From Dillenia suffruticosa (lineage: Eukaryota; Streptophyta; Magnoliopsida; Dilleniales; Dilleniaceae): 64,000 bases of DNA. Position 1 is the first letter of the stretch. Each line of letters starts with the position of its first letter. A program made the position numbers and the translations under genes. Below are positions 62,341-64,000 of the stretch, piece after piece. The notes beneath the pieces were generated by a model. That model saw nothing but the letters and a program-made list of their open reading frames with translations, was not told the origin of the DNA and did no database searches. The stretch covers positions 12,976,608 to 13,040,607 of the forward strand of contig JAVTVX010000001.1 of assembly GCA_033439265.1 (NCBI GenBank), read 5' to 3'.

Positions 62341-63175
62341 TAAGTAACTATAAACTCCCTGTTCCTTTTTATGGGCGGCTTTTACATGCAAAAGTAAAAT
62401 TTGAAAACTTTTTAGAAATTTTTAAGAAACTACACATTAACATTCCTCTTTTGGATGTGATCAGACAGGTGCCAAGATACGGGGGATTCCACAAGGAAGT
62501 AATCTCTAAAAGGAGGAAACTTGATGAAGTCTCTAAGGTCAAGCTTACAGAGGAGTGCTCCATGATTCTGCAAAGAAAGCTGCTACCAAAACTCAAAAAT
62601 CCAGTAAGTTTCTCTATTCCTTGGACTATTGGCCAAATTCATTTTTTCAATGTTTTGTATGATCTTGGTGTTAGTGTGAATATCATATCTTATTCCATAT
62701 TCTTTAGATTATGATTAACAAAATTAACACCTACAAGTATTTCTTTACAATTAACTGATAAAAATATAAAATATCAAAAGGGATTGTTGAGAATATATTG
62801 ACCAAAATTGATAGATTTATTTTTCCTATTGATTTTGTTGTTTTGGATATGGATGATGATGGTGATACTTCATTGATTTTAGGTTGACCTTTTTTAAACA
62901 CTGCACGAGCCTTAATAAATGTCCATATTGGGAAGTTAATTTTGCGAATTGATGATGAAAAGATTGAGTTCAAAGTTTTTCATTTCAAGAAAAATTGTGA
63001 AAAACAAACTGATTTTAAAGAGGATTGCATTGATAAGATTGTTGAACATGATCATGATCATAATGTCTTTCATTCTAGCAATCCTACAGAAAATTGTATT
63101 ATTAATTCGGTGCATGTAAATCATAAATACGTTGATTCATGTGTTGTTTTGGGTCTAAAATTAATTGAATTCTGA
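62341..63175 (+). pseudogene. Protease region of the Athila-type element
   Basis: VKLTEECSMILQRKLLPKLK near 62541 and the following YDLGVSVNIISYSIF (near 62658, in the place of the usual DLGASINLMP) mark the retropepsin region. LILRIDDEKIEFKVFHFKK near 62937 is its usual C-terminal part. Decayed. Confidence 0.85.
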
Positions 63176-63447
63176 TAAAAAAAATGTGGCTTGATGCAAG
63201 TAAAGAAAACAAGTAAGTTGGAGGAACGACAGAATAAGCATACGAGAATACTCAAATAGATAAGAAGAGGACAACGGCATGGCGTGATGCAATGAATGGA
63301 CATAGTGTCAAGATTTATAAGGACGAAAAGAAAGAAGTCGCTGCTAAAAAGGAGGGTACAGGTTTCAGGGAAGTTTTCTATTCTCTCTACTTATCATTTA
63401 TTTATTTTGCACATTGAGGACAACGCTTAGTTTATATGTAGGGGAAA

Positions 63448-63478
<31 letters not shown>

Positions 63479-64000
63479 GGCTTATCTTTTTTTTTAATTT
63501 TAAAGAATTTGAGTGCTGAATTTCTACTTGGTTCTCTAGAGCTTGTACTAATTTTTTTCTATACCAATTAAATTCTCTCAAGTTTTCTAGTTTTTGTGTA
63601 TTATTTGTTTGAATTGGATTTCATGATGGATGATTGGTATTAGTGGTTATTTAATGCATGATTTGCCATTCATCTTTTTATGACTGATTTAAAAGATAAG
63701 CATATAAGATTTAACACAAAATTTATCTAAGTAAGAAATTGAGCCTAAAGAGCAATTCTTTGTGCTCTTATTTTTCTTGTTGAGCATATATCACACTTGA
63801 AATGTAGAACTTGTTTAATTATGTATTTTGAGACCACATCTTTTACTTCAAGCACCAAAATTATTAAAGACGCATAAATTTATACACTTTTGACTTTTAC
63901 AAAATATCATCCTAAAATATTGTATCTCTTAGTTACCCTATTTAAGTATAGACCTTTTCTTTCTTAAATTATCCACATAGTTTACCCCATTATCTATTTT
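63176..64000 (+). other. 3' region of the Athila-type element
   Basis: A Lys/Arg-rich stretch (about 63240-63370), then the conserved GAGGACAACGCTTAGTTT motif and a TA microsatellite (about 63450-63478). AT-rich non-coding sequence continues to the window edge. Confidence 0.6.

Larger units (their letters stand above)
57945..64000 (+). mobile_element. Athila-type Ty3/gypsy element, decayed, running off the window
   Basis: The 5' LTR spans 57945-59396 (TGTAAGATTTG...CGTATCA). Next comes TTTTTGTCACCGTTGTCGGGGA, a close match to the Asp-tRNA primer site TGGCGCCGTTGCCGGGGA used by Athila. gag and protease parts follow, then a short Lys-rich stretch and the ACATTGAGGACAA...GTAGGGGAA region (about 63410-63450) that precedes the 3' end. 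No reverse transcriptase or integrase core is recognisable in this copy. A CACTA element sits in the leader. The 3' LTR would lie beyond 64000. The element is broken in several places. Confidence 0.85.

Overview
The window looks like intergenic DNA of a flowering plant with a large, transposon-rich genome. It is AT-rich and holds Ty1/copia, Ty3/gypsy (Tat-, Athila- and chromovirus-type) and CACTA elements, many with target-site duplications (TSDs) that can be read directly. The only host gene I can support is a small secreted-peptide gene near the left end (1055-1354, minus strand). It encodes a CLE precursor ending in a TDIF-like dodecapeptide. No tRNA, rRNA or CRISPR array was recognised.

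Layout. 1-4747: CLE gene with a TATA box, microsatellites and a possible LTR scrap. 4753-9022: a decayed copia element (TSD ATTTA). 9932-18288: a decayed Tat-type gypsy element (TSD AGTAC) with a ~59-bp tandem array in its 3' part and a non-autonomous CACTA element (12018-13313) inserted in pol. 18294-21970: mostly featureless. 21976-27310: a younger-looking copia element (TSD GTGCT). 28210-52875: one minus-strand chromovirus gypsy element stretched to 24.7 kb by insertions. Its left LTR holds a 3.07-kb solo LTR (28960-32032, TSD ACCAT) and a second non-autonomous CACTA element (34134-35050, TSD ACT). Its gag region holds a 9.56-kb CACTA transposon (39779-49339, TSD TTT). 53430-54284: remnant of an unrelated CACTA transposase. 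54298-57944: gypsy scraps in both orientations. 57945 to beyond the right end: an Athila-type element with another non-autonomous CACTA element (59509-60633, TSD ATA) in its leader.

The most notable object is the 9.56-kb CACTA element. Its 14-bp terminal inverted repeats (TIRs) are identical. It encodes an apparently uninterrupted TNP2-type transposase (four exons whose joined length is exactly 1165 codons) and a second TNPA-like gene (Transposase_24 family, six coding exons, 355 codons including the stop). Its promoter-proximal end carries five 31-bp palindromic units, a GA tract, and two copies of a 141-bp GC-rich unit, each able to form three strong hairpins. This layout resembles maize En/Spm: two products from one transcription unit, a GC-rich first exon, and subterminal protein-binding repeats. 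The element at 59509-60633 shares its TIR and subterminal motif and could be mobilised by it.

All coordinates, splice sites and identities were read by eye. Family names rest on recognised protein motifs, not on database searches.
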